Source: Streptomyces aurantiacus
Lineage (GTDB): Bacteria; Actinomycetota; Actinomycetes; Streptomycetales; Streptomycetaceae
Length of the DNA: 64,000 nt
Direction of reading: 5' to 3'
Assembly (NCBI RefSeq): GCF_027107535.1
Contig: NZ_CP114283.1
Location: 3,906,001 to 3,970,000 of the forward strand
Positions 39,281 through 47,746 of the stretch are shown in pieces. The position numbers and the translations under genes are program-made. Under the pieces are notes generated by a model. That model had not been told where the DNA came from. It saw only the letters and a list, made by a program, of their open reading frames with translations, and did no database searches. Each line of letters starts with the position of its first letter. The stretch's first letter is position 1.

Positions 39281-42088
39281 TCAGGACGCGTACGAGGCGT
39301 TCTGCGCCGTGGTCACCACCTTCTGGCCGTCGGCCTGGCCCAGGAGGCCCGCGGACACCCAGGAGTTCACCGTGCTCTGCACACGCGAGACCAGGGCGGC
39401 CTTGCCGGTGAACGGGGCGCCTGCCCAGATCTCGTCCAGGAGAGTAGTGCCGTCGGACCTGGCCGGGTTGGTGACACCGGAGTCGCTGGTGCCGAAGACC
39501 ACCTTGGGCTCGGAGCGCCGGAAATAGGCGTGGGTCGGGTCCTCGGTGCCTTCGAAGAACGGGGCGAACTCCGTGCCGTTCAGCGTGTAGTGGAGCGGCT
39601 TGCCCGCCACGGGGGCGAGGCTCGGCAGCAGGTCGCCGGAGAGAGCGGCGTTGCGGTAGAGCCCGAACTGCAGGTAGCTCGTGGCGCTGTTGCGGCCGAC
39701 CAGGTTGACCGGACCGTAGAACAGGGTTTGGAGTCCCGGGTCGTCGAGTGCCTTCTCGACCCGGGCCCGGAAGGGGATGGTGACCCTCACGACGTCACCG
39801 GCGCGCCAGGTCCGCGAGACGGCGAAGTAGCTCCCGGCGGCCGGAGTCCCGCTCACGGCACTGCCGTTGACCGTCACCCTGAAGCCGCTCGTCGCCCAGG
39901 ACGGCACCCGCAGCCGCAGCTCGAACGCCGCGCTCCCGCCGCCGATGGTCAGGGTGGAGCCCTGTTCCCTCGGGTAGTCCGTGGTCTGCGTGACGGTGAC
40001 GCCCTTCTCGGACCAGGTCAGGGTGGTGGGGCTGTACAGGTTGACGTACAGCGCGCTGCCGTCGGCCTTCTTGAAGTACACCGAGTCCTGGTACTTGGTG
40101 GCGCTCTCCATGCCGGTGCCCTCGCAGCAGGTGGTGCCCTGCTTGGGTGTGTAGTCCCGGACGTGCCCGGGCGTCAGGCCGATGAAGTAGGTGACGAGGG
40201 GCTTCTCAGCGTCGGCCCTGTCCTGCTTCGAGCCGAGGACCTGGTTGTAGAGGGCCCGCTCGTAGTAGTCCATGTACTTGGGGTCCTGCTCGTGGAAGAA
40301 CAGCATCCGGCTGAGCTTGAGCAGGTTGTACGCGCAGCAGGATTCGGCGCTGGTGTCGCTGATCGTTCCCGCGACGACCCCGCGGGCCTTCCAGAACTCG
40401 GCCGTGCTGGTTCCGCCGATGCCGAACATCCGGTGGGGGACGACCATGCCCCAGAAGTTCTTCGCTGCGGTGAGGTAGCGCGCCTCGCCCGTCGCGTCGT
40501 ACAGCCTGACCAGGCCGGTGAAGATCGGGATGTGCTGGTTGGCGTGCAGACCGTCGAGGGTGTCGGTGTTCGCGGCGCAGGCGTCGATGAGCTTGTCGAG
40601 GTCGAACAGCCTGGCCAGCGCGAGGTGATCGGCCTTGCCCGTGAACGCGTACAGGTCGACGATCGTCTCGACGATGCCGCCGAACTCGCCGCTGGAGAAG
40701 ATGCCCCACATCCGCTGCAGGGTGGAGTCGGGCAGCTTGGACAGCCGGGAGTACATCCAGTCGCACATGCCCGACGCGAGGTCGAGCGCCCGGGGGTCGT
40801 CCGTGGCGAGGTACGCGTCCAGCAGCCCTTTGAGGATCTTGTGCGCGGTGTAGTAGGGCGCCCACACCTTCGTGTAGTCGGCGCTGGTCCTCGACTCCAG
40901 GTCGATGAACTGCGTCTCCGGGTACGCGGCGAGGAACCCGGCGTGGCTCGGTCCGCCCCAGGTCCGGCGCAGGGTGGCGGTCAGCCCTCGGCCGGACGCG
41001 TCGGCGAAGGTGCCGCCGGTGGTCTCGTCGAAGGTGTACGAGGCCAGGGTGCCGCGCCCCGCCGAGGAGGCGGCGGCGCGGTTGTTCTGCAGTGAGGTGA
41101 TCTCGGCGGCGGTCAGGGCCCGTGACCAGACGTTGAACTCGTCGTAGGCGCCGGCGAAGACCGGGTCGTCGAAGTTCGAGCGGCCGAGCCAGTTGTTCGT
41201 CAGGGCGCCCAGCGACGAGGGGTTGAGCGTCATCGAGGTGTTCTGGGCGACGGAGGCGCCGTTGACGTAGAGGGTGCCGGTGCTGCCCGAGATCGTGACG
41301 GCCAGGTGGCTCCACTGGTTCAGGGGGAGCGCGGCGGTGCCGTTGAGACCCTGTTCGCCGCCGGGCCCGTTGGTGGTGATGGCGAAGCGCGGTACGCCGC
41401 CGGCGTTGCGGGCGGCGAGGTACATGTAGCGGGTGTTGTTGTTGCCGAAGTCGAAGACCCGGGTCCAGTTGGCGTTGTGGGTGGGCTTGACCCAGGCCGA
41501 CAGGGTGATCGCGGCCGACCCGTTCAGTACGGCGGCCGGCAGGCTGACGTACTGGTACGAGCCGCGCACGTTCTCGGCGGCGGTGCCGAACTTCCCGGTG
41601 ACGGCGAGAACGGCCGGGTCCTTGCGCAGGGCCGCGCGCACGTCGGTGAGCGCCCCGAGCATGGTCCGGATCCTGTCGGCGTACGCCTGGTCGCCGGTGC
41701 TCGCCCAGGCCTGCGACAGCATGGTCAGGAAGTGGCCGGTGTAGTGGCCGCGGAGGTTGCCGTTCGCCTCGCCGTCCAGGCCCTCCCAGCCGCCGGGGGC
41801 CACCGCACCGCCCGTGGAGAGACCGGCGTTGGCTCGGAAGACCTGGAGCAGCCGGTTCACGTCGTAGCCGCGGCCGTGGTCGAGCATGAGCTGGCGTTTC
41901 GAGGCGAACAGGCCCTGACCGACCTTCACGTCCTTGAGCTCGAACGGCCGGAGCGTCCAGGCGGACGGCGCGGGCAGCGTGGCCGCCATGGCGGAGCCGC
42001 CGCCTCCCGCGGCGTACGAGAACGCCGGGGTCGCCGTGGCGAACAGGGCGGCCTGGAGGAGTCTGCGGCGGGGGAGGGCGGGGGGCAT
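39281..42088 (-). CDS. Secreted GH127-type beta-L-arabinofuranosidase with inserted LamG domain
   Basis: 935 residues. A Tat-like signal (RRRLLQAALFATATPAFSYAA) precedes the catalytic (alpha/alpha)6 domain, which begins FELKDVKVGQGLFASKRQL. The zinc and catalytic cysteines of GH127 are readable: Glu and Cys in DTSAESCCAYNLLKL, and GTTCCEGTGMES with the nucleophile Cys. Between residues ~170 and ~350 a LamG/concanavalin-like domain (AITLSAWVKPTHNANWTRVF, NNWLGRSNFDDPVFAGAYDE) is inserted into the catalytic domain. It would release L-arabinose from plant arabinans or hydroxyproline-linked sugars. Start ATG 42088 has GAGGA close by; a good promoter is at 42184-42212. Confidence 0.9.
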   Translation of the reverse strand: MPPALPRRRLLQAALFATATPAFSYAAGGGGSAMAATLPAPSAWTLRPFELKDVKVGQGLFASKRQLMLDHGRGYDVNRLLQVFRANAGLSTGGAVAPGGWEGLDGEANGNLRGHYTGHFLTMLSQAWASTGDQAYADRIRTMLGALTDVRAALRKDPAVLAVTGKFGTAAENVRGSYQYVSLPAAVLNGSAAITLSAWVKPTHNANWTRVFDFGNNNTRYMYLAARNAGGVPRFAITTNGPGGEQGLNGTAALPLNQWSHLAVTISGSTGTLYVNGASVAQNTSMTLNPSSLGALTNNWLGRSNFDDPVFAGAYDEFNVWSRALTAAEITSLQNNRAAASSAGRGTLASYTFDETTGGTFADASGRGLTATLRRTWGGPSHAGFLAAYPETQFIDLESRTSADYTKVWAPYYTAHKILKGLLDAYLATDDPRALDLASGMCDWMYSRLSKLPDSTLQRMWGIFSSGEFGGIVETIVDLYAFTGKADHLALARLFDLDKLIDACAANTDTLDGLHANQHIPIFTGLVRLYDATGEARYLTAAKNFWGMVVPHRMFGIGGTSTAEFWKARGVVAGTISDTSAESCCAYNLLKLSRMLFFHEQDPKYMDYYERALYNQVLGSKQDRADAEKPLVTYFIGLTPGHVRDYTPKQGTTCCEGTGMESATKYQDSVYFKKADGSALYVNLYSPTTLTWSEKGVTVTQTTDYPREQGSTLTIGGGSAAFELRLRVPSWATSGFRVTVNGSAVSGTPAAGSYFAVSRTWRAGDVVRVTIPFRARVEKALDDPGLQTLFYGPVNLVGRNSATSYLQFGLYRNAALSGDLLPSLAPVAGKPLHYTLNGTEFAPFFEGTEDPTHAYFRRSEPKVVFGTSDSGVTNPARSDGTTLLDEIWAGAPFTGKAALVSRVQSTVNSWVSAGLLGQADGQKVVTTAQNASYAS

Positions 42089-42179
42089 GCGTTCCTCGTC
42101 TCTGCGCGGGGTGAGGGCCGGGCTGCGATGGGCGGAGGCCGCGGGTGTTCGAAATCCCGTACGCTGTGCGGAAGTTCGA

Positions 42180-42212
42180 CCAAAACATAGGTTTGGGGTG
42201 CGATCACGTCAA
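42180..42212 (-). promoter_or_regulatory. GH127 promoter with overlapping dyad
   Basis: Read leftward: TTGACG (42212-42207), 17 bases, TATGTT (42189-42184). A dyad CCAAA-N7-TTTGG (42180-42196) surrounds the -10 box and could be an operator for an arabinose-type repressor, not found in the window. Confidence 0.65.
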
Positions 42213-42353
42213 CGCTTCTGGCAGGTTCAGTTCCGGTTGATTTCACGTGAGGGGCGACCGCCAACGGCACGAAGACCGTCCTGTGGACGTGCGGCGGGGC
42301 CTCGAACCAGAAGTGGACGCGGCGGCAGCCCGGTGGCCTGACGCCACGAAATC

Positions 42354-42388
42354 GCGGGGGCCGGGTCCGGCAAGGACCGGACCCCCGC
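42354..42388 (-). terminator. Hairpin downstream of the MarR gene
   Basis: GGGTCCGG (42363-42370) pairs with CCGGACCC (42377-42384) across a six-base loop, with further G/C pairing outside. It starts 19 bases past the stop of the leftward MarR gene. Confidence 0.6.
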
Positions 42389-42402
42389 TTCGGGTTGTGC
42401 TG

Positions 42403-42858
42403 TCAGCGTGTGACGTTGGCGGTGAGCAGGCGGAGCAACTGCTTGGCCATGGCGTCCTGTTCGGGGCTCAGGCCCATGGCGTCACCGATCGCGAGGGGGA
42501 CCGCGTTCGCCCGTTCCCGAAGATGCGCTCCGGCGTCGGTGAGCCGCAGGGCGACGGAGCGCTCGTCCTCCGTGCGGCGCTCGCGCCGCAGCAGTCCGTT
42601 CGCCTCCAGGCGCTTGAGGAGCGGCGAGAGGGTGCTGGACTCCAGTTGCAGAGCGGTGCCCAGGTCCCGTACGGAGATCGCGTCCTGTTCCCAGAGGACG
42701 AGCATGACCAGGTACTGCGGGTACGTCAGTCCCAGCTCGTCCAGCAGTGGCCGGTAGCGGGCGGTGACCGCCCGGGAGGCTGCGTAGAGGGCGAAGCAGA
42801 GCTGGTCGTCCAGCAGGAGTGAGCCCTCCTGCGTCGGTTCGGCTCCGGCAGCGCTCAC
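42403..42858 (-). CDS. OhrR-type MarR family regulator
   Basis: 151-residue winged-helix regulator. The N-terminus LLLDDQLCFALYAASRAVTARYRP contains the single reactive Cys at the place used by OhrR for peroxide sensing, followed by LGLTYPQYLVMLVLWEQDA. The recognition region is LQLESSTLSPLLKRLEANGL and the wing RRTEDERSV. OhrR represses a peroxidase (ohr) until the Cys is oxidised by organic peroxide. Here no ohr gene is adjacent; the divergent gene is an HSL-type hydrolase. GTG 42858 has AGGAGG six bases upstream. The 17-bp palindrome at 42972-42988 is its likely site. Confidence 0.92.
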   Translation of the reverse strand: MSAAGAEPTQEGSLLLDDQLCFALYAASRAVTARYRPLLDELGLTYPQYLVMLVLWEQDAISVRDLGTALQLESSTLSPLLKRLEANGLLRRERRTEDERSVALRLTDAGAHLRERANAVPLAIGDAMGLSPEQDAMAKQLLRLLTANVTR

Positions 42859-42967
42859 GGTGTACCTCCTGGATCCGCACTCCGGGTCCGGGGGTCCCGT
42901 TCCACCCGGCCGCGGCGATCTCCACCCTATCGTTCACGTCGACCCGATCATATCGTGCCCTAATAAG

Positions 42968-42996
42968 TTGTGCACGACTTAGTCGTGCGCTACTGT
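42968..42996 (+). promoter_or_regulatory. Hydrolase promoter with MarR palindrome in the spacer
   Basis: TTGTGC (42968-42973), 17 bases, TACTGT (42991-42996). The palindrome GCACGACT-T-AGTCGTGC (42972-42988) fills the spacer; it also lies just behind a TATGAT box (42952-42947, leftward) for the MarR gene. One bound MarR dimer could silence both. Confidence 0.75.
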
Positions 42997-43069
42997 CATG
43001 TGGTGCCGCCGCTTCCGGCGAAGTCCGCCCGCGGAGCCTGCCCACGGCATCAGATCCGAGGAGATCGCC

Positions 43070-44038
43070 ATGACCGACACGACCGGTATCCGTCCCGTCC
43101 TCGAACCCGCCGCCGCGGCCTTCGCCGAAGCGACCGCGAACCCGCCGTACCTCTTCGACCTCGGCCCCGCCGAAGGCCGCAAGGCCGTGGACGAGGTCCA
43201 GTCGGGCGACATCGCCAAGCCGGCCGTCGACGAGGAGTGGATCACCGTCCCCGGCGGCCCCACCGGCCAGGTCCGCACCCGGATCGTCCGCCCCGCGGGT
43301 GCCACCGGCACCCTTCCGGTGATCCTCTACATCCATGGCGCCGGCTGGGTCTTCGGCAACGCCCACACCCACGACCGCCTGGTGCGCGAACTGGCCGTCG
43401 GCACGGGCGCCGCGGTCGTCTTCCCCGAGTACGAACTCTCGCCCGAGGCGCGCTACCCCGTGGCCATCGAGCAGAACTACACCGTCGCCCGCTGGGTCAC
43501 CACCGACGGCGCCGGCCACGGGCTCGACGCCTCCCGCATGGCGGTGGCGGGCGACTCCGTCGGCGGCAACATGAGCGCGGCCCTGACCCTCATGGCCAAG
43601 GAGCGCGGCGACGTCACGCTCGTCCAGCAGGTCCTCTTCTACCCGGTCACCGACGCAGCCTTCGACACCGGCTCCTACCGGCAGTTCGCCGAGGGCTACT
43701 TCCTGCGCCGCGACGCGATGCAGTGGTTCTGGGACCAGTACACGACCGACGAGAAGCAGCGCGCCGAGATCACCGCGTCCCCGCTGCGCGCCACCACCGA
43801 GCAGCTCACCGGTCTGCCGCCGGCCCTGGTCGTCACCGCCGAGGCCGACGTCCTGCGCGACGAGGGCGAGGCCTACGCCGGCAAGCTGCGCGAGGCCGGC
43901 GTCCCGGTCACCGCGGTCCGCTACCAGGGCGTCATCCACGACTTCGTGATGCTCGACGCCCTGGCCGGCACCCACGCGGCCCGCGCCGCCGTCGGCCAGG
44001 CCGTCGCCGTGCTGAGGAGCGCCCTGACCGCCGGCTGA
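43070..44038 (+). CDS. HSL-family alpha/beta hydrolase (esterase)
   Basis: 322-residue esterase of the hormone-sensitive-lipase family. The oxyanion motif is LYIHGAGWVFGN (HGAG where most have HGGG), the nucleophile Ser is in VAGDSVGGNMSA, the acid Asp in EADVLRDEGEAY, and the catalytic His in GVIHDFVMLDA. No signal peptide. ATG 43070 follows GAGGAG by seven bases. Divergent from an OhrR-type regulator with a shared palindrome, so its expression should rise on oxidation. A substrate such as a lipid or acyl ester damaged by peroxide is a guess. Confidence 0.92.
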   Translation: MTDTTGIRPVLEPAAAAFAEATANPPYLFDLGPAEGRKAVDEVQSGDIAKPAVDEEWITVPGGPTGQVRTRIVRPAGATGTLPVILYIHGAGWVFGNAHTHDRLVRELAVGTGAAVVFPEYELSPEARYPVAIEQNYTVARWVTTDGAGHGLDASRMAVAGDSVGGNMSAALTLMAKERGDVTLVQQVLFYPVTDAAFDTGSYRQFAEGYFLRRDAMQWFWDQYTTDEKQRAEITASPLRATTEQLTGLPPALVVTAEADVLRDEGEAYAGKLREAGVPVTAVRYQGVIHDFVMLDALAGTHAARAAVGQAVAVLRSALTAG

Positions 44039-44059
44039 CCCTCCCGGCCACCGGAACCC

Positions 44060-44104
44060 GGCCCTCTTCGCCCCCGCACCACGCACACGGGGGAGGGGAG
44101 GGCC
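44060..44104 (+). terminator. Terminator of the HSL hydrolase gene
   Basis: Outer stem GGCCCTC (44060-44066) with GAGGGCC (44098-44104) and inner stem CCCCCG (44071-44076) with CGGGGG (44088-44093), 22 bases past the stop. Confidence 0.7.
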
Positions 44105-44160
44105 GGGGCCGTTCGCGGTCCTCGGCGGCACGAGGGACACGCATTGAAGGAAGTCAGGCT

Positions 44161-44185
44161 GTGTACGGTCCGGTTCTTCGGGTAG
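44161..44185 (+). promoter_or_regulatory. Sigma-B-like promoter before the first stress-island MarR gene
   Basis: GTGT, 15 bases, GGGTAG. This fits the published sigma-B pattern of S. coelicolor (GNNT, 14-16 bases, GGGTAC/T) except for the last base. The RNA would start near 44192, about 180 bases before the MarR start. The same spacing and GGGTAG occur twice upstream of the STAS gene. Confidence 0.5.
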
Positions 44186-44375
44186 GGCCGACGTACATGA
44201 CCACTGTCCTGGCCGGAGTTGACTGAAAGAGAAGTGCGTGTGACCACTCCCGTGCCGGATCTCCGCCGAACCCGTCGAGGCGGGTTCCCTCGCTTCCCCC
44301 GTGCGGCGCCGATCCGTTCACCCGTCTCCCCTGCCCCCGCTCCGGGGCGGACCCGGCAGGAGCGCGACAGGGCTC

Positions 44376-44897
44376 GTGGATACTGACCGCGCCGTGAGCT
44401 GCGGACAAGGCCCGGGTCACCGGCCCGACCCGCTCGCCGATCAGGTACTCGACACGGTGGAGACCCTGGTCGCGCTGTGGTTCGACGCGGCCGAGGACGT
44501 CACCCCCAGCCTGTCCATGCGGCAGCTGCTCGCACTGCAGACGGTCCGCCGCCGGCCGGAGCTCAACCTGACCGCACTGGCCGAGCACCTGGGCATAGCG
44601 CTGCCCACCGCGAGCCGGCTGTGCGGGCGGCTGGAGACCGCCGGCCTGCTGCAACGGACCGTTCAGCCGCACAACCGACGTGAGGTACAGCTGGTGGTCA
44701 CCCCGCAGGGACGCCGCCTCCTGGCGGACGTCACCGAGCGCCGGTCCGTATGCCTCGCTGTCGTGTTCGACGCGATGACACCCGAGGAACGTGCCTCGAT
44801 GCAGCGGGGGCTGCGCGCCTTCCACCAGGCCCATTCCCTCCTGCGGGCGGAGCCGGCCACGCAGGGGCAGGACACCCGGCCCGGGGAACAGCGGTGA
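44376..44897 (+). CDS. MarR family regulator (stress island, copy 1)
   Basis: About 173-residue winged-helix protein. The DNA-binding part is LNLTALAEHLGIALPTASRLCGRLETAGLL and the wing RTVQPHNRREVQLVVTPQGRR. It resembles copy 2 at 50979 (PPSTSRLCDRLQAVGF) more than the OhrR-type gene at 42403. The start is uncertain: GTG 44376 and GTG 44394 are candidates, while the frame opens at 44301. It is convergent with the phosphatase gene, 18 bases away. Target unknown; position at the edge of the stress island and a sigma-B-like promoter suggest it works within that network. Confidence 0.82.
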   Translation: MDTDRAVSCGQGPGHRPDPLADQVLDTVETLVALWFDAAEDVTPSLSMRQLLALQTVRRRPELNLTALAEHLGIALPTASRLCGRLETAGLLQRTVQPHNRREVQLVVTPQGRRLLADVTERRSVCLAVVFDAMTPEERASMQRGLRAFHQAHSLLRAEPATQGQDTRPGEQR

Positions 44898-44915
44898 CCG
44901 GCGGCCGAGGCACTG

Positions 44916-46676
44916 TCAGGAGGACAGCCCGGTGGGGGAGGGCCGGGCCATCTCCGCCGCCCTGCTGTGCAGATGACACAGCAGGAGACACACGTCGTCG
45001 TCCCGCTCGGAGTCGCTCAGCAGCGGATGCAGGAGGCTGTCGGCGGAGCCGTCCAGGTCCCCGTCGAGGTCGGCCGACCGGAAGGTTCCCAGCGCCGTGG
45101 CCAGACGCTCGATGCCCGGGTCTATGCCCTGCGCACGCCGTTCCACCAGACCGTCCGTGTAGAGGGCCAGGGTCGAACCGGGCGTGAGGGTCACGGTGTG
45201 GTCGTGGATCTCCTGCTTCAGCGGGATGCCCAGCATCGCCCCGGGCTTGGCGTCGAGCGTGTGCACCTGCCCGTCGGGGGTACGCAGCACGGGCGGCGGG
45301 TGGCCCGCGGCGGCCCAGGTGAGGGTCGGGTCCTCGGGGTGGAAGCGTGCGATCACGGCCGTGGCGTACAGGTCGGGCTGCAGGTGGTGCAGGAAGATGT
45401 GCAGGCGGGTGAGGAGCTGGCCGGGAGAGCCTCCGTCGACGGCGTACGCGCGCAGCGCCGTGCGCAGCTGGCTCATCATGACGGCGGCGTGCAGCCCGTG
45501 TCCCGTCACGTCGCCGATGACGGTGATCAGGCTGCCGTCGGGCTGACGGAAGGCGTCGTACCAGTCACCGCCGATGTTCAGACCGTGGGTGGCCGGCAGG
45601 TACCGGGCGGCCAGACGCAGTCCAGGGGTGGGGGGCAGGTCCGTGAGCAGGGCTCTCTGCAGGGTCTCGGCGATGTCCCGGTTGTGCTCGTAGCGGCGGG
45701 CGTTGTCCATCGCGGTGCTGGCACGGCGGGTGAGTTCGATCAGCATGACGGCGTCGTCGGCGTCCCACCGCTCACCCGGCGGGGAGAGGATCAGCACCCC
45801 CAGGGGTGACCGTCGCGTCGGCAGCGGAATACACAGCAGGGGCACCGCGGGATGCAGCGCGGACGGGGGCTGGTCGTCGACGCCGGACAGACCGCCCGGA
45901 TGGTCCGCGGCGTACTGCGGTCGCCCGCTGCGGGCCGCGACGACCGCAGCGGCGGGACGAGGCGTGTGCACCCGCTCGTCGTCCTCACCGTCGAAGAGCC
46001 ACACGTCGACGCTGCGGGCGTACTCGGGAACCAGGAGGCTCTGCAGACGGCGGACGATCTCGTCGTGGTTGAGCGAAGCGGTCAGCACGGCACTGGCATC
46101 GGCGAGGAACGTCAGCCTGCGCCGGGCGTTCTCCGCTTCCGTACGCGCTGTGCGCTCGGCCGCGAACAGGTCGCGCTGGGTGCGGCCGGCCGCGTCCAGT
46201 TCGGCGTGCAGGGCGAGCACGCCCTGATTGGTCTGGTGGAGCTCCTCACGGTGGAAGGCGACCAGGTCCTCCTGCTCGCCGAGCTTCCGCAGGACGAGGG
46301 CCGTGTCCTCGTCGGCGCCCAGCAGTGCCCCGGCCAGTGTCTCGGGGTCGTCCGCCACGAGCCCGGCGAGGTCCGTCGGCTCCACGCCCTCGGCGCAGGC
46401 GACCGTCATGTGCCACGGTGTCCGCGCCTCGGTGCCCGTGTCGTCGCACGAGGTCACCTCGGCCCGCAGCCGGCCGTCCTGCGGCGTCGTGGCCGCCGCC
46501 AGGTCGAGCCGCCACGTGCCGCCCTTGGTGAGGCACTGCCGCAGGTGCGCGCTGAGGGCGGCCGTCAGACGGGTCCGCTCCATGCCGGGCACGCCGTACG
46601 CGGCGGCCAGGCGTGCCGTGTCGATTCGGGCCCGTGCGGCGTCGGTGACGGTGGTGATGTGCCAGGTACGAGTCAT
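44916..46676 (-). CDS. GAF-SpoIIE (PP2C) serine phosphatase
   Basis: 586 residues. Residues ~1-130 look like a degraded RsbT/ATPase-like domain; then a coiled coil (~140-190), a GAF sensor (~200-340) and a SpoIIE/RsbU-type PP2C phosphatase (~365-575). The metal ligands are all present: NIGGDWYDAFRQPDG, VIGDVTGHGLHAAVMM, ALYTDGLVERR, and DDDVCLLLCH. Such phosphatases remove phosphate from STAS anti-anti-sigma factors and so free sigma-B-type factors. The ATG overlaps the stop of the upstream ATPase-phosphatase gene (ATGA), making it the fifth gene of the rsbRST operon. Confidence 0.93.
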   Translation of the reverse strand: MTRTWHITTVTDAARARIDTARLAAAYGVPGMERTRLTAALSAHLRQCLTKGGTWRLDLAAATTPQDGRLRAEVTSCDDTGTEARTPWHMTVACAEGVEPTDLAGLVADDPETLAGALLGADEDTALVLRKLGEQEDLVAFHREELHQTNQGVLALHAELDAAGRTQRDLFAAERTARTEAENARRRLTFLADASAVLTASLNHDEIVRRLQSLLVPEYARSVDVWLFDGEDDERVHTPRPAAAVVAARSGRPQYAADHPGGLSGVDDQPPSALHPAVPLLCIPLPTRRSPLGVLILSPPGERWDADDAVMLIELTRRASTAMDNARRYEHNRDIAETLQRALLTDLPPTPGLRLAARYLPATHGLNIGGDWYDAFRQPDGSLITVIGDVTGHGLHAAVMMSQLRTALRAYAVDGGSPGQLLTRLHIFLHHLQPDLYATAVIARFHPEDPTLTWAAAGHPPPVLRTPDGQVHTLDAKPGAMLGIPLKQEIHDHTVTLTPGSTLALYTDGLVERRAQGIDPGIERLATALGTFRSADLDGDLDGSADSLLHPLLSDSERDDDVCLLLCHLHSRAAEMARPSPTGLSS

Positions 46677-47746
46677 GGGGTGCGGTCCGGCCGGGTGGGG
46701 GCCAGCACGGCGACGGCGGTGTCGTCCCTTACCGGCCGAGCGGAGCTGCTCGCCTCGCGCACCGTCACGGCGGCGATCACGGCAGGGTCGAAGGACGAGA
46801 GGCGCGCGTCGGAGGGCGAGGCCCACCGGCTGGGCAGGCCGTCGGTGTGCAGGACCAGCAGGCAGTCGGCGCCCCACGGCACCTGCTGTTCGGGGAGGGT
46901 GTGGGGCCGGTGGGCTCCGACGATGCCGGGACGGGACAGCAGTGGCCGCCAGCCGTCACCCGTGCGCAGCCGGGCACCGATGTTGCCGACACCGGAGAAG
47001 TGCAGTCGCCCCGTGTCGGCGTCGAGTTGGGCCACGGCGACCGCGGCGCCCCGGGTCGACCGGAGCGCCGTGTCGAGGTGCCGGAGCATCTCCGCAGGCG
47101 GCAGGTGGCCCGAGCGGTGCAGCGCCTCGACCGCCGCCGACGAGGCGAACGCGGCCTCGGGGCCGTGGCCCAGCCCGTCGGCCAGCATGAGGGTGGTGCG
47201 GCGGCCGTCCCGGACCCACGCCCAGGCGTCCCCCGAGTACTCGGCGCCGGCGAAGGGAACGTTCACGCCACCCGCCCGTACCGCGGCGGCGGCCGGCAGC
47301 GAAGTGTCCGCGGTGCCACCGGTGCGGGCGGCACCGACCCTGGCCAGCGCGACCGTGCCCCGGCCCGGCACGCTGTGCAGCTCGAAGTCGTCGGTGACGC
47401 GCCGGCACGCTCCGAGCCCGGCGCCGAGCGAGGACGCCGTGGAGAAGCCGTCCCGCAGCGCTGCCGGTACGTCGGCCATGCCGGGGCCGTGGTCGATCGC
47501 GGCGATCTGCACGACGGACATGCCGCCGGGCACGCCCGGCCCCGTCGCCGGAGCCACGTTCTCTATGAGCAACTGGCCTCCGCGCCCGTGCTTGAGCAGG
47601 TTCGTGGCGAGCTCGGTCGCCACGAGGGCGGCCGCGGCGGTGCGCCTGCCGTCGAGACCGGCGAGGCCGGCCGCGAGCTCCGCCGCGACCCTGGCGTCGC
47701 GCACGCGCGTCGAGTCGTGCACCGGGACGTCCCAGACCCGCGGCAT
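46673..47746 (-). CDS. RsbT-like ATPase fused to RsbX/SpoIIE-type phosphatase
   Basis: 357 residues. Residues ~5-140 form a HATPase_c (GHKL) domain with N-box ALVATELATNLLKHG and the G boxes AIDHGPGMAD and SLGAGLGACRRV. Residues ~165-350 are a short SpoIIE-type phosphatase (EYSGDAWAWVRDG, LMLADGLGHGPEAA, LHTDGLPSRW, RDDTAVAVLA) resembling RsbX, which resets the stressosome by dephosphorylating RsbR/RsbS. It follows rsbT through a TGATG junction with GAGGAG five bases before the ATG. The N-terminal domain might bind the stressosome or compete with RsbT; this is inference. Confidence 0.93.
   Translation of the reverse strand: MPRVWDVPVHDSTRVRDARVAAELAAGLAGLDGRRTAAAALVATELATNLLKHGRGGQLLIENVAPATGPGVPGGMSVVQIAAIDHGPGMADVPAALRDGFSTASSLGAGLGACRRVTDDFELHSVPGRGTVALARVGAARTGGTADTSLPAAAAVRAGGVNVPFAGAEYSGDAWAWVRDGRRTTLMLADGLGHGPEAAFASSAAVEALHRSGHLPPAEMLRHLDTALRSTRGAAVAVAQLDADTGRLHFSGVGNIGARLRTGDGWRPLLSRPGIVGAHRPHTLPEQQVPWGADCLLVLHTDGLPSRWASPSDARLSSFDPAVIAAVTVREASSSARPVRDDTAVAVLAPTRPDRTP

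Larger units (their letters stand above)
42089..42402. other. Intergenic region: arabinofuranosidase promoter and MarR terminator
   Basis: 314 bases. The left part holds the GH127 promoter with a CCAAA/TTTGG dyad and two GTTCGA repeats (42147-42152 and 42174-42179, 27 bases apart) around and past the RNA start. The right end holds the hairpin downstream of the MarR gene. No gene seen. Confidence 0.55.
44039..44375. other. Intergenic region with terminator and sigma-B-like promoter
   Basis: 337 bases. The left part is the terminator of the hydrolase gene (44060-44104). The middle holds GTGT-N15-GGGTAG (44161-44185). After it, a nine-codon frame (44197-44226) and a 48-codon GTG frame from about 44240 could be leader peptides, but neither has a good ribosome site, so I do not call them. 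Confidence 0.45.

Noticed and set aside
42140..42180. tRNA-like T-loop sequence GTTCGAA
   Set aside because: No acceptor, D or anticodon stems can be formed around it; it is part of the GH127 promoter region.
44197..44375. Possible leader peptides of 9 and 48 codons before the first MarR gene
   Set aside because: No clear ribosome sites and ordinary composition; not supported enough to call.
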